From the NCBI GenBank assembly GCA_947625425.1, contig CANQOH010000004.1, positions 1-64,000 of the forward strand: 64,000 bases of DNA, in the 5' to 3' direction. Origin of the DNA: an uncultured Bacilli bacterium (GTDB lineage Bacteria > Bacillota_I > Bacilli_A > RF39 > UBA660). Below are positions 50,722 through 59,314 of this stretch, piece by piece. The position numbers and the translations under genes were made by a program. The first letter of the stretch is position 1; each line of letters starts with the position of its first letter. The notes beneath the pieces are model-generated. The model searched no databases. It was not told the origin of the DNA and was given only the letters and a program-made list of their open reading frames with translations.

Positions 50722-53220
50722 TTATTTACCATGGCAGTTTTTGTACTTAAGTCCACTTCCACAAGGACATGGATCATTTCTACCTACTTTGTTAGTATTT
50801 TTGATAGGAGTTCCTTTTGTCTTAAGATGTGTATCATGAACTATTTTATTATTTCTTTGATCTTTTCTTTCAGTATTTTGTCTTACTTCAGCTTTTAATA
50901 AGAAGATTGAAATACGAGATTCAATACTACTCATTAATTCATCAAATAATTCATAACCTTCTGTTGTATAAGCTTGTAATGGATTTATTTGGCCATATCC
51001 ACGAAGACCAATACCTTCTCTTAAATGATCCATAGCACTGATATGATCTATCCATGCTTCATCAATAACTCTTAAAGCAATAGCTTTTTCAAATTCATTG
51101 ATAATTTCTTCTGGAATACTCTTAGTTTTTTCTTTATAATCTTCTCTAACTTTTTCAGTTAAGTATTTCTTAATATCTTCAGTATCTTTCATATCTTCGA
51201 TTTCAGATACATCTAATTTAGTTGTTTTAATTAAGTTAGTATTTAAGTATTCAATAATTTCACTCTTATCATCATCTGTTAAATAACCTTCTGGTTCAAT
51301 ATGACTATCTACTAAGTTAGCTATATTGCTATCAAATGTAGCTTGAGTTCTTTCAGAGATTGATTCTTGATCAAGAATTTCATTTCTTCTTGAATAGATG
51401 ATTTCTCTTTGTTCACTCATAACGTTATCATAATCTAGTAATGATTTACGAGTATCATAGTTGTTTCCTTCAACTTTCTTTTGCGCTGTTTCAATACTCT
51501 TTGTGAAAGTTTTTGAACGAATTGCTTGATCATCACTGAAACCAACTTTAATTAACATTTCTTTAATTTTATCGGTACCAAAACGACGCATTAAGTCATC
51601 ATCAAATGATACGAAGAATTGAGACATACCTGGGTCTCCTTGACGTCCTGAACGACCACGTAATTGGTTATCAATACGACGAGATTCATGTCTTTCTGTA
51701 CCAATTACACAAAGACCTCCAAGTTCAACAACACCTTCACCTAATTTAATATCGGTACCACGACCAGCCATGTTAGTAGCAATTGTAATTGCACCTTTTT
51801 GACCAGCTTGAGCAATGATTTCAGCTTCTCTTTCATGATTCTTAGCATTTAAGATTTCATGTTTTAAGCCTTCTTTTTTAAGCATTGCACTTAATTTTTC
51901 GTTGTTTTCAACAGAAATTGTACCAACTAGGATTGGTTGTCCTGTTTCATGTATTTCTTTAATCTTATTAACAATAGCAGCAAATTTACCTTTTTCAGTA
52001 GCATATACTAAGTCTGGTAAATCTTCTCTGATAACTGGTTTGTTTGTAGGAATTTGGATAACATACATATTGTAGATATCTCTAAATTCTTCTTCTTCAG
52101 TTTTAGCAGTACCTGTCATACCAGATAATTTATTGTACATTCTAAATAAGTTTTGGAATGTAATTGTTGCCATAGTTTTTGTTTCTTCATTAATTTTAAC
52201 GTTTTCTTTAGCTTCTAGAGCTTGATGTAAGCCATCACTAAATTGACGACCATGCATTAAACGGCCTGTAAATTGGTCAACGATGATAACTGCACCATCT
52301 TCAACAACGTAATCAACATCTAATTTAAAACCATAGTTAGCTTTTAAAGCTTGATTTAAATGGTGAACTAAAACAGCATTGTCTAAATCATATAAGTTTT
52401 CTAGATGGAAAGCTTTTTCAATCTTTTCAACACCACTATCAGTAAGTGAAACACTCTTTGTTTTTTCATCTACTGTATAATCTTCTTCATCAAGTTTTTT
52501 GACTGCACGATCAGCTGTTGTATATAAATCTTTAGAATCGAATTTACCACCAGATATAATTAATGGAGTACGAGCTTCATCAATAAGGATTGAGTCAACT
52601 TCATCGACAATACAGAAGTTTAATGGTCTTTGTACTCTATCAGAAGCTTTAACAACCATATTATCTCTTAAGTAATCGAAACCAATTTCATTATTTGTTG
52701 AATATAGAACATCACAATTATAGGCTTCTCTTTTTTGTTCAGAAGACATTTCTCTTAAATTTAAGCCAACAGTTAAACCTAGGAATCTAAAGATATTTCC
52801 CATCCATTCTGAGTCACGTTTAGCTAAGAATTCGTTAACTGTTACGATGTGAACACCTTTACCTTCTAATGCATTTAAATATGTAGGCATTGTTTCTGTT
52901 AAAGTTTTACCTTCACCAGTTTTCATTTCAGCAATATTACCATAGTGGATTGCTAAACCACCTAATATTTGAACAAAGAATGGTTTTTCACCGATAACAC
53001 GATATGCTGCTTCTCTTACAACAGCAAAAGCAGGTACAATTATATCTTCTAATGTTTTACCATTAGCTAATTCTTCTTTAAATTCGTCTGTTTTAGCTCT
53101 TAGTTCTTCATCACTTAAAGCTTCCATTTCTTCGCTAAGATCATCTATTTGATTAGCTATTTTTTCAAATCTTTTTAATTCTTTATATTCTGAGTCGATT
53201 AATTTTCTAAAAAATCCCAT
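50722..53220 (-). CDS. secA: Preprotein translocase ATPase SecA
   Basis: About 832 residues. Walker [36 protein letters not shown], the preprotein-crosslinking domain, [24 protein letters not shown] and a C-terminal zinc finger [16 protein letters not shown]. It drives Sec-dependent export. ATG 53220 follows GGAGGAATGCGTC; an in-frame upstream extension to 53289 has no support. Promoters lie at 53402-53429 and 53243-53250. hpf precedes it, as in Bacillus, but prfB is elsewhere. Confidence 0.97.
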   Translation of the reverse strand: MGFFRKLIDSEYKELKRFEKIANQIDDLSEEMEALSDEELRAKTDEFKEELANGKTLEDIIVPAFAVVREAAYRVIGEKPFFVQILGGLAIHYGNIAEMKTGEGKTLTETMPTYLNALEGKGVHIVTVNEFLAKRDSEWMGNIFRFLGLTVGLNLREMSSEQKREAYNCDVLYSTNNEIGFDYLRDNMVVKASDRVQRPLNFCIVDEVDSILIDEARTPLIISGGKFDSKDLYTTADRAVKKLDEEDYTVDEKTKSVSLTDSGVEKIEKAFHLENLYDLDNAVLVHHLNQALKANYGFKLDVDYVVEDGAVIIVDQFTGRLMHGRQFSDGLHQALEAKENVKINEETKTMATITFQNLFRMYNKLSGMTGTAKTEEEEFRDIYNMYVIQIPTNKPVIREDLPDLVYATEKGKFAAIVNKIKEIHETGQPILVGTISVENNEKLSAMLKKEGLKHEILNAKNHEREAEIIAQAGQKGAITIATNMAGRGTDIKLGEGVVELGGLCVIGTERHESRRIDNQLRGRSGRQGDPGMSQFFVSFDDDLMRRFGTDKIKEMLIKVGFSDDQAIRSKTFTKSIETAQKKVEGNNYDTRKSLLDYDNVMSEQREIIYSRRNEILDQESISERTQATFDSNIANLVDSHIEPEGYLTDDDKSEIIEYLNTNLIKTTKLDVSEIEDMKDTEDIKKYLTEKVREDYKEKTKSIPEEIINEFEKAIALRVIDEAWIDHISAMDHLREGIGLRGYGQINPLQAYTTEGYELFDELMSSIESRISIFLLKAEVRQNTERKDQRNNKIVHDTHLKTKGTPIKNTNKVGRNDPCPCGSGLKYKNCHGK

Positions 53221-53242
53221 GACGCATTCCTCCACTTGTTTT

Positions 53243-53429
53243 ATTATAGCAAAAATATCAAAAGCATTAAAGCTTTCTTTTTCACGCATATAATATTTTA
53301 AGATATTTTGTAGTTAAATTCAACCTTTTAAAGCTATTTTTGGCGATATTTTGGTTGATTTTGCTACTTTTTAGCTCATTTTTTACTTCTGTGCTTTTAA
53401 TATTATATTATCTTAGATACTAAAGTCAA
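53243..53429 (-). promoter_or_regulatory. Tandem promoters of secA
   Basis: Distal: TTGACT (53424-53429), 16-nt spacer, TATAAT (53402-53407). Proximal: extended -10 TGCTATAAT with TATAAT at 53243-53248, only about 20 nt before the secA start. Confidence 0.6.
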
Positions 53430-53435
53430 CAAAAA

Positions 53436-53452
53436 AAGGAGTTATGCTCCTT
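53436..53452 (-). terminator. Terminator after hpf
   Basis: Stem AAGGAG/CTCCTT, 5-nt loop, seven T residues on the minus strand. Confidence 0.8.
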
Positions 53453-53993
53453 ATTTCATATTAATTATACCGTAATTACCGTCTTTTCTTTTATAAAGAA
53501 CAGATACACATTCTTCATCAATGTTTTTGAAGACAAAGAAGTCATGGTTAAGTAATTCTATTTGAAGCATAGCTTCTTCTTCATCCATTGGTTTCATTGA
53601 TATATTTTTTCTTTTAACGATTGTGCTTACATTTTCTTCAGCTTCATCGTCTTCTTCTGGTTCATAATTAAAATTAAATTCTAAATTTTCAACATTTTTA
53701 TATTTTCTATTTAATCGATCTTTATTCTTTCTAATTTGTCTTTCTAGTTTATTAATAACTAAGTCAACTGCTGCATAAAAGTCTTCATTAGATTCCTCTG
53801 CTCTTAGAGTGAATCTTTTAGTTAAGGCAGTAACTTCAATTATTTGTTCTAAACCTTTTACTTTTGCAAGAACATTAACGTTAATCTCATCTGGATTTTC
53901 AAAATACTTATCCATTTTAGATAGTTTTTCAGTTATATAATTTTTCATAGATGGAGTAACAGTAACTTTCTCGCCACGAATATTATATTTCAT
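53451..53993 (-). CDS. hpf: Ribosome hibernation promoting factor, long form
   Basis: About 180 residues. N-terminal YfiA/HPF domain (MKYNIRGEKVTVTPSMKNYITEKLSK), linker of acidic residues about 110-125, and the C-terminal dimerisation domain (KRKNISMKPMDEEEAMLQIELLNHDFFVF). The long form pairs 70S ribosomes into 100S dimers in stationary phase. ATG 53993 is chosen for its distance from AGGAGG (two upstream ATGs abut it). Precedes secA. Confidence 0.95.
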   Translation of the reverse strand: MKYNIRGEKVTVTPSMKNYITEKLSKMDKYFENPDEINVNVLAKVKGLEQIIEVTALTKRFTLRAEESNEDFYAAVDLVINKLERQIRKNKDRLNRKYKNVENLEFNFNYEPEEDDEAEENVSTIVKRKNISMKPMDEEEAMLQIELLNHDFFVFKNIDEECVSVLYKRKDGNYGIINMK

Positions 53994-54048
53994 ATTCATC
54001 ATCCTCCTAAGTCAATTATATCATCAATATTTCTAATTTGCTATAAGA

Positions 54049-54639
54049 TTATGTTAATAATTTAATTGGCATTAAATCAGGATGTGAATAAATATAAATG
54101 TCTTTAAATATTGTTTTACTTATTTGTTTAACTAATGTTGATAATTCATCATAATTACCGAATATTTTGATAGTTTTTATGTTTTCTTCTTGAATTATAT
54201 CTTTAAGATAGGTTATTAAGGTTTGTTTATATTTATTAAAGTAAACATTAATACTTAATAATTGCCCTTGGTAGTAAAATTTCATTATATTATTAGATAT
54301 ATCAATAAGTAATTCATGATTATCCAAAGAAAAAATAGTAATTAAGTTAATAAAATTGATTTGATTAAATGATAGGTCTTTAAATATTTGGGAAAGATTT
54401 TCTTTATCATAATTAGTATGTGTATCATCAATTATTATATTTATATTATCTGTTAATATATGATTATTAATATTGTTATCTTTGATAATAGTTGTTATTT
54501 CTTCTATAAAAATAGACTTGTCAATAATTTTATAGTTATCAACAGAGGACATTATAAATTTTAGGAGTTTATGATTAGTAAAGATTATTATACCATTTTG
54601 AATAAATTGAATGGTATCAGTAGATCTTTTTTTAATCAT
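54049..54639 (-). CDS. Unknown protein, possibly a decayed actin-like (Mbl/MreB) subunit
   Basis: 196 residues, rich in Ile and Asn, no TM. The order of strands and the segment HELLIDISNNIMKFYYQGQLL recall the VVDIGGGTT phosphate loop of MreB-type proteins, preceded by INIIIDDTHTN..LSQIFKDLSF as in the connecting strand and helix, but no glycine motif survives. The position, just downstream of spoIID and spoIIQ where Bacillus has spoIIID and mbl, fits. The match is weak. It shares base 54639 with the spoIIQ stop. Confidence 0.5.
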   Translation of the reverse strand: MIKKRSTDTIQFIQNGIIIFTNHKLLKFIMSSVDNYKIIDKSIFIEEITTIIKDNNINNHILTDNINIIIDDTHTNYDKENLSQIFKDLSFNQINFINLITIFSLDNHELLIDISNNIMKFYYQGQLLSINVYFNKYKQTLITYLKDIIQEENIKTIKIFGNYDELSTLVKQISKTIFKDIYIYSHPDLMPIKLLT

Positions 54640-55271
54640 TATTGGGTATTATTGTTTAAAAATTCCTCTGGATTAGTTAAACTACCATCTTGGTAAACTT
54701 CAAAGTGAAGGCAGTTTTCTTTTTCATCTTCTAGTTTATTTGGACCACTAGTAGCAATTATTGTATCTTGGGTTACTTCATCACCAACTTTGACTTTAAC
54801 ATCTTTAACACTTTGATATATTGTTACAATATTATTTTCATGTTCGATTTCAATAATGTTACCTAAAATATCATCAGTTTTAACGACACTTACTTTACCT
54901 GGTAGAACTGGAATGACATCAAAAGTATTATCTGATGAATATAAGATACCGGTATTTGGCATATAAATATTTTGATAACGAATTAAAGATTTTTGTTGTT
55001 TGGTTTCTTCATCTTCATTATTATAATAATATTTACTAATAGTAATTTCTTCTCCTTTATAAGGTTTAATTATTTTTACTTCTTCGATAGTTTCGACTTC
55101 GTTTTGAACATCAACTGTGTTATCGACTAAAGCATCAGTTACATAAGAATTATCTGGTACTAAATTGGAATTAAGAAGATTACTTATTAAATAATAACTA
55201 AATAAAGCACCTATTAGAACTATGATTCCTAAAGTTGGAATAACCCAGTCTTTTAATTTTTTTCTTGTCAT
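54639..55271 (-). CDS. spoIIQ: SpoIIQ-like degenerate LytM protein
   Basis: 210 residues. One TM (about 12-33), linker, then a LytM/M23 fold (about 105-205). The His-Asp zinc site is missing (NTFDVIPVLPGKVS in its place); only LHFEVYQDG is kept at the end, as in Bacillus SpoIIQ. SpoIIQ in the forespore binds SpoIIIAH in the mother cell across the intermembrane space. Location beside spoIID supports the name. It overlaps the next gene by one base. Confidence 0.83.
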   Translation of the reverse strand: MTRKKLKDWVIPTLGIIVLIGALFSYYLISNLLNSNLVPDNSYVTDALVDNTVDVQNEVETIEEVKIIKPYKGEEITISKYYYNNEDEETKQQKSLIRYQNIYMPNTGILYSSDNTFDVIPVLPGKVSVVKTDDILGNIIEIEHENNIVTIYQSVKDVKVKVGDEVTQDTIIATSGPNKLEDEKENCLHFEVYQDGSLTNPEEFLNNNTQ

Positions 55272-55322
55272 ATTATCACCTTTCTAATATTAAGTTTGGA
55301 CAAGAAAAAAAGAAATATACAT

Positions 55323-56216
55323 TTAAATACTATCTATTTCGATATTTTGATAATAGTATTTTAATATTTCTTCATAGGAATAACCTTCTTTAGCCATATT
55401 ATTAGCGCCATATTGACTCATACCTACTCCATGACCATATCCTCTAGTAGTTATTTCAATATCATCATTTATATTTATGGTAAAATCTGTTGATCTTAAA
55501 GATAGAAGTTTTCTTATTTCAAGACCAGTAAATTCTTGATTATTAATAGTAATGTTAGATACTCTGTTTGATTGATCTTTAGTAATATTTGAAATAGTTA
55601 TTTGGTTACAGGAGATAGATAATTTTTGGCAGAAATCTTCTTTAGGAATCGTTATTGTTTCTTCATTATCCTGATCCCAAGGGGAAGGAATTATATTTAG
55701 ATAGTCATTTTGTTCATTAAAGACATTAATAGAAGACTCAGTATAACCATTAGACATAGAATAGTAATAAGCTTTAATTGGTTCATTTTGATAATACATG
55801 ATTAAATTTTTGGTTGAATTAACAGCATTACTTATTTTTTCATAATATTCATTATATTTATCTTGCCATTTAGATTGCATTTCTTCTTTACTTAAATAAA
55901 CTTGATTATCAGTAGTGGTTTTTAAAGAAGGATGATTTTTTAAATAGAAGATAGCATAAGTACGAGAAGCAACAGCTTGGGCTTTTAGGGCTTCTTCTTC
56001 AAATAAAGCTGGCATTTCACCAGCTACAACTCCGATAATATAATCTTCTAAATCAAGATTAATATTTTCATTATCTTTATTAATTGTTATTTCTTGTGAT
56101 TCATCAACACTCTGTTTATTATTTTTTTCCATATTAAAATTAGTTTCTTTAAAGAAGAAACTAATTATAGTTATAGGGATTAATAAAACTACGATGTATA
56201 ATAAATTTTTATTCAA
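55323..56216 (-). CDS. spoIID: Stage II sporulation protein D, engulfment lytic transglycosylase
   Basis: 297 residues. N-terminal TM (about 5-22), then the SpoIID domain: LEDYIIGVVAGEMPALFEEEALKAQAVASRTYA with the catalytic Glu, and the C-terminal TTRGYGHGVGMSQYGANNMAKEG. It degrades septal glycan with SpoIIP and SpoIIM during engulfment. Preceded by DUF1146 and rpiB genes; followed by spoIIQ after 51 nt. Confidence 0.95.
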   Translation of the reverse strand: MNKNLLYIVVLLIPITIISFFFKETNFNMEKNNKQSVDESQEITINKDNENINLDLEDYIIGVVAGEMPALFEEEALKAQAVASRTYAIFYLKNHPSLKTTTDNQVYLSKEEMQSKWQDKYNEYYEKISNAVNSTKNLIMYYQNEPIKAYYYSMSNGYTESSINVFNEQNDYLNIIPSPWDQDNEETITIPKEDFCQKLSISCNQITISNITKDQSNRVSNITINNQEFTGLEIRKLLSLRSTDFTININDDIEITTRGYGHGVGMSQYGANNMAKEGYSYEEILKYYYQNIEIDSI

Positions 56217-56221
56217 TCAGA

Positions 56222-56425
56222 TCATCCTTTTATGATACTGCTTACATTAATAAAATCAGTTATAAAGTTTGTAACTAAATAACTAGTAGCAATGCTTAAA
56301 AGCATTACAAGAATACGAGCTTCCAGAGCTTTATTTGATTTAATAAAGCCATCAAAGTTAACACCTGATAAAGCAAAGATACTGATAAGTAAAGTTATAA
56401 TATAAATATAAGCTTTATAGTTCAT
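56222..56425 (-). CDS. DUF1146-family small membrane protein (YwzB-like)
   Basis: 67 residues, two TMs (about 5-22 and 35-58). The family occurs next to ywmB-murA-spoIID in Bacillus; here it stands directly before spoIID. Function is unknown. Start overlaps rpiB by 11 nt, so it belongs to the same operon. Confidence 0.78.
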   Translation of the reverse strand: MNYKAYIYIITLLISIFALSGVNFDGFIKSNKALEARILVMLLSIATSYLVTNFITDFINVSSIIKG

Positions 56426-56864
56426 TATATGTACCTTCTTCGTAACTTATGATTTTATTTACTCTTCTTTGATGTCTTTCTTCAGTAGATGGTTCAGTAC
56501 TTAAAAATTCCTTTATCATTTCAACTAGTTCATTTAAATCTTGTTTATAGCTTAAAGCGATGATATTAGCGTTATTATGTTCACGCGCTAGATGAGCTTG
56601 AGAGACATTTGAACAATGAGCACAACGAATACCTTTTACTTTATTAGCGGCGATACTCATACCTATTCCCGTACCACACATTAGGATACCTAAATCTGCT
56701 TCTTTATTATTAACACTTTGACAAACACGAAAAGCAAAATCAGGATAGTCATCAGTTGGATTATTATCAGTGCTTAAGTCAATAAATTCATATTCTTTTA
56801 ATCTATTAATTAACTCTTTTTTTTCATTTACACCATTATGATCAGTTGCGATTGCTATCTTCAT
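56415..56864 (-). CDS. rpiB: Ribose-5-phosphate isomerase B
   Basis: 149 residues, usual size. ATDHNGVNEKKELINRL, MCGTGIGMSIAANKVKGIRCAH (catalytic Cys) and AREHNNANIIALS (His) are the family signature. It interconverts ribose 5-phosphate and ribulose 5-phosphate; LacAB (galactose 6-phosphate isomerase) proteins are close relatives, so the substrate is not certain. Overlaps the ATP-grasp gene upstream by 23 nt. Confidence 0.92.
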   Translation of the reverse strand: MKIAIATDHNGVNEKKELINRLKEYEFIDLSTDNNPTDDYPDFAFRVCQSVNNKEADLGILMCGTGIGMSIAANKVKGIRCAHCSNVSQAHLAREHNNANIIALSYKQDLNELVEMIKEFLSTEPSTEERHQRRVNKIISYEEGTYNEL

Positions 56865-57873
56865 TATTATTCTCCTTTTTATTCATAGCTTCTTTAAATC
56901 TTGGTAATAGACCTTGGCCATTAGAACGATGTGGTGGTAATTGATATAAGTCATGGCCTGGGAATTCATTACCTTCAATTAAGAATGGGTCTTTAGGGCC
57001 TAAGCAGACATCCCAACCAACATAACCTACTTCTGGGACTTCATAAGAAGCTTTAATAACAAATCTCTTTATACGAGGCCATTTAGGGATTTTAAACCAA
57101 ATAATTGATTCACCTGTTACTGGATGTTTATCATATATATTACCTTTTTTGTCAATAGCTAGATAATCTATAATTCCAGTTTCAATATTGATTGGAGCGA
57201 CTAATCCATCATGATTAAAATTATCAACGATATTATTATTGTTACCTATTCTTAAGAAAGCAGCGACGATGACATGATTTAAAGTAACAATTCTGATAGT
57301 ATTAATTGATGATGGATGAAGAGCTGCTATCTCCTTACATTGAACAGCTATTTCTTCAACTAAATATCTTTTAGTTTCTAATAAATTATTATATATTTTT
57401 TTAACATTATGGGTATTAACATTAAATATTTCAACACCTTTACCACAGCTTTCAGATAAAGGTTTAACTAAGATACGAGGATGTTTTTTACAGAATTCAC
57501 TAAATTCTTTATAGCTTTCTTCAGTATCTTTAACTTCCATCCAATCTCTTAGTAAATATTTATTAAATTTTTTATTAAAAGTTATTTTATTACTAAAGTA
57601 TTTCATATATTCTGGATTATTGTATTTTTTAACAATATCATTATTAATACCTCTAGTAATAATAGTTTCTCTTTGTTGTTTATTTAAATCATACATTTCA
57701 TATAATTTATAGTCCATATATCCAGCTTGATATTTTAAACCACAATTAATAATATCAAAGAAGATAAAGACTCTATTCTTATGATTCTTTTCATGAACAT
57801 AGTTAATCGTATCAAAAAAACTATGATAATTCATATTTTTTATTCTTGTAAATAAATAACCTATTCGACCCAT
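56842..57873 (-). CDS. Sugar-transfer-associated ATP-grasp protein
   Basis: About 343 residues. The ATP-grasp core runs from RILVKPLSESCGKGVEIF (phosphate loop) through YLVEEIAVQC to GWDVCLGPKDPFLIEGNEFPGHDLYQ (metal-binding acidic residues). It resembles the ATPgrasp_ST group found near polysaccharide genes; an N-terminal helical part (1-130) is characteristic. A carboxylate-amine ligase acting on a surface glycan or peptide is inferred. ATG 57873 has GGTGG upstream. First gene of the rpiB-spoIID operon. Confidence 0.8.
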   Translation of the reverse strand: MGRIGYLFTRIKNMNYHSFFDTINYVHEKNHKNRVFIFFDIINCGLKYQAGYMDYKLYEMYDLNKQQRETIITRGINNDIVKKYNNPEYMKYFSNKITFNKKFNKYLLRDWMEVKDTEESYKEFSEFCKKHPRILVKPLSESCGKGVEIFNVNTHNVKKIYNNLLETKRYLVEEIAVQCKEIAALHPSSINTIRIVTLNHVIVAAFLRIGNNNNIVDNFNHDGLVAPINIETGIIDYLAIDKKGNIYDKHPVTGESIIWFKIPKWPRIKRFVIKASYEVPEVGYVGWDVCLGPKDPFLIEGNEFPGHDLYQLPPHRSNGQGLLPRFKEAMNKKENNNEDSNRN

Positions 57874-57927
57874 AATTACCACCCTATTTATAGTATACCA
57901 CAGAATTTAGAAAATGAAAAAAAGCCA

Positions 57928-58143
57928 CTATTTAGCAGCTTCTTGATCATAACCATATTTACGGTTGAATTTTTCAACAGAACCAGTTTTTTTAGCTTTA
58001 CCTTGTTTTCCTGTATAGAATGGATGACATTCACTACATACTTCTACATGGATTTCATCTTTAGTAGATTTAGTCATAAATGTAGCTCCACAAGCACAAG
58101 TTACTTTGCAATCTTTAAGTTCTGGATGGATATCTTTTTTCAT
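57928..58143 (-). CDS. rpmE: 50S ribosomal protein L31, zinc-binding type
   Basis: 71 residues. [19 protein letters not shown], and [14 protein letters not shown] with Cys pairs identify the zinc-containing L31. ATG 58143 follows GGAAGGAG; the longer frame is unsupported. Upstream are a promoter overlapped by a dyad (58195-58216) and a 6-bp leader hairpin (58162-58181). Confidence 0.96.
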   Translation of the reverse strand: MKKDIHPELKDCKVTCACGATFMTKSTKDEIHVEVCSECHPFYTGKQGKAKKTGSVEKFNRKYGYDQEAAK

Positions 58144-58194
58144 TTTTATTCTCCTTCCGCCATGTCTCAAATTTAAGACATAGTAATTTCTTCG

Positions 58195-58230
58195 TCTTAT
58201 GTATTATATCATAAGAATTTAACTTATCAA
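58195..58230 (-). promoter_or_regulatory. rpmE promoter with operator-like dyad
   Basis: TTGATA (58225-58230), 16-nt spacer, TATAAT (58203-58208). A 7-bp inverted repeat TCTTATG-N8-CATAAGA (58195-58216) is centred on the -10, a typical repressor position. A leader hairpin ATGTCT/AGACAT follows. Confidence 0.55.
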
Positions 58231-58257
58231 GTATTAATCTTGCTTTTTATTGTTATT

Positions 58258-58779
58258 TTACTTCTTTTTGAAGATAGAAATGACTTTTCCTGTCATAAAA
58301 ACAATTGAATCACTATTTTTAGTAGCTACTCCCTTAAAGACGGCTTTGAAACCAACTGTTAATGCTGAAATAACAGCAGTTACTAAAATAGTTGTTATAG
58401 TTAGATTAAAATTAAAATAATTAGCGATAGATATAGTTAAGACAGCTCCTAAACTACCACTTACGATACCACATATATCACCGATAACATCGTTACATAC
58501 GGATGATACTTTTGTTGAATTTTTTAACAAGGATATAGCTTCTTTAGCACCTTTTAATTTTTTAGTGGCTTTAGCATGAAGGTTAGCTTCTTTACTTGTT
58601 AAGACAGCAACACCAATCATATCAAAGATAATACCAATGGAAATAACTATTAAAATTATAATAGTTAAGATTATTTCATTAAATGAATTAGATATAACTG
58701 TTGATATTCCACTAAATAATATAGATAGAATAAAAGATAATAAAAAAACTTTATATATCCAGTTAACATTACTCTTCAT
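58258..58779 (-). CDS. Small polytopic membrane protein, CNNM/CorC-transmembrane-like
   Basis: 173 residues, four TMs (about 8-30, 34-60, 102-124, 128-150) without the cytoplasmic CBS domains. The loop TSKEANLHAKATKKLKGAKEAI and the Gly/Ser-rich third helix resemble the transmembrane part of CNNM (DUF21) magnesium-transport proteins, but this is approximate. GGAG RBS before ATG. It lies downstream of the non-coding RNA locus, separated from it by a weak terminator. Confidence 0.6.
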   Translation of the reverse strand: MKSNVNWIYKVFLLSFILSILFSGISTVISNSFNEIILTIIILIVISIGIIFDMIGVAVLTSKEANLHAKATKKLKGAKEAISLLKNSTKVSSVCNDVIGDICGIVSGSLGAVLTISIANYFNFNLTITTILVTAVISALTVGFKAVFKGVATKNSDSIVFMTGKVISIFKKK

Positions 58780-58802
58780 ATTAACTCTCCTTATAAAGTA
58801 GT

Positions 58803-58833
58803 TTAATAAAAAATTTATGGTATATTATAAATT
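58803..58833 (-). terminator. Weak AT-only terminator after the non-coding RNA
   Basis: Stem AATTTAT/ATAAATT followed on the minus strand by TTTTTTATT. Low stability, so partial read-through into the 58779 gene is possible. Confidence 0.5.
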
Positions 58834-59272
58834 AATTTTACGGCTTTGGTCGAGTTGAATTTCTCTAGTTCTTACCATCGATTACTCTCTGGCGATTTCT
58901 CTTTAAAGGAACCAATCGAATGTTACCGGTTCGATTACTCGATTACCACTTAGTCCGTACCTCAAACTTTATAATACATACACCCTAGAGAATTTCTCTA
59001 TCATATAGGGATTATTCTTATTCGCTTTTGCAGTTACAATTTCAATTGCTATCCCATGTAACCACTCACGACATGCACTAGTTTATCTTCACGGCAGACG
59101 GGATAAAAGGAACTCTTTATATGCCATTATAATTTGTCCTTAAATCTTAAATCATATACCCACCCGATTCTGGGCGAATCAAGCAAGTATACAAAGTGTC
59201 ATATCAGTACAATTGGTAGATTTTTAGCCCCACCTTCAAATAATTTTTATGACTAGGATAATGCACCATAAC
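58806..59272 (-). ncRNA. Candidate structured non-coding RNA, about 470 nt, class unknown
   Basis: The 535-nt gap between murA and the 58779 gene has no credible reading frame, is visibly richer in G and C than its surroundings, and has its own promoter and terminator. Minus-strand helices include TAGAGA/TCTCTA (59000-58986) stacked on CCC/GGG, AATCGAA/TTCGATT (58936-58914), TATCCC/GGGATA (59105-59050), GATTC/GAATC (59180-59166) and TATATG/CATATA (59158-59118). Size suggests rnpB or ssrA, yet I cannot find GAGGAAAGTCC-type or GGTTCGAC-type signatures. GTAACTGCAAAAGCG resembles a tmRNA resume site but the frame does not end in Ala-Ala. Confidence 0.6.
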
Positions 59273-59279
59273 GATTAGA

Positions 59280-59308
59280 ATTTTATCAAATCTAGGAAAA
59301 ATTGTCAA
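59280..59308 (-). promoter_or_regulatory. Promoter of the non-coding RNA
   Basis: Consensus TTGACA (59303-59308), 17-nt spacer, TAAAAT (59280-59285) with TG extension; start expected near 59272, directly after murA. Confidence 0.75.
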
Positions 59309-59314
59309 ATCTTC

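Noticed and set aside
58806..59272. tmRNA (ssrA) on the minus strand, from GTAACTGCAAAAGCG resembling a resume codon and tag start
   Set aside because: The frame ends in VYVL rather than Ala-Ala, the 5' end lacks a GGTTCGAC-type tRNA-like sequence, and the 5' and 3' ends do not form an acceptor stem. Kept only as an unclassified RNA.
58806..59272. RNase P RNA or T-box leader
   Set aside because: No GAGGAAAGTCC or CAGAA..GCTTA blocks for RNase P, and no AGGGTGGNACCGCG-type box for a T-box; the downstream gene is not an amino-acid gene.
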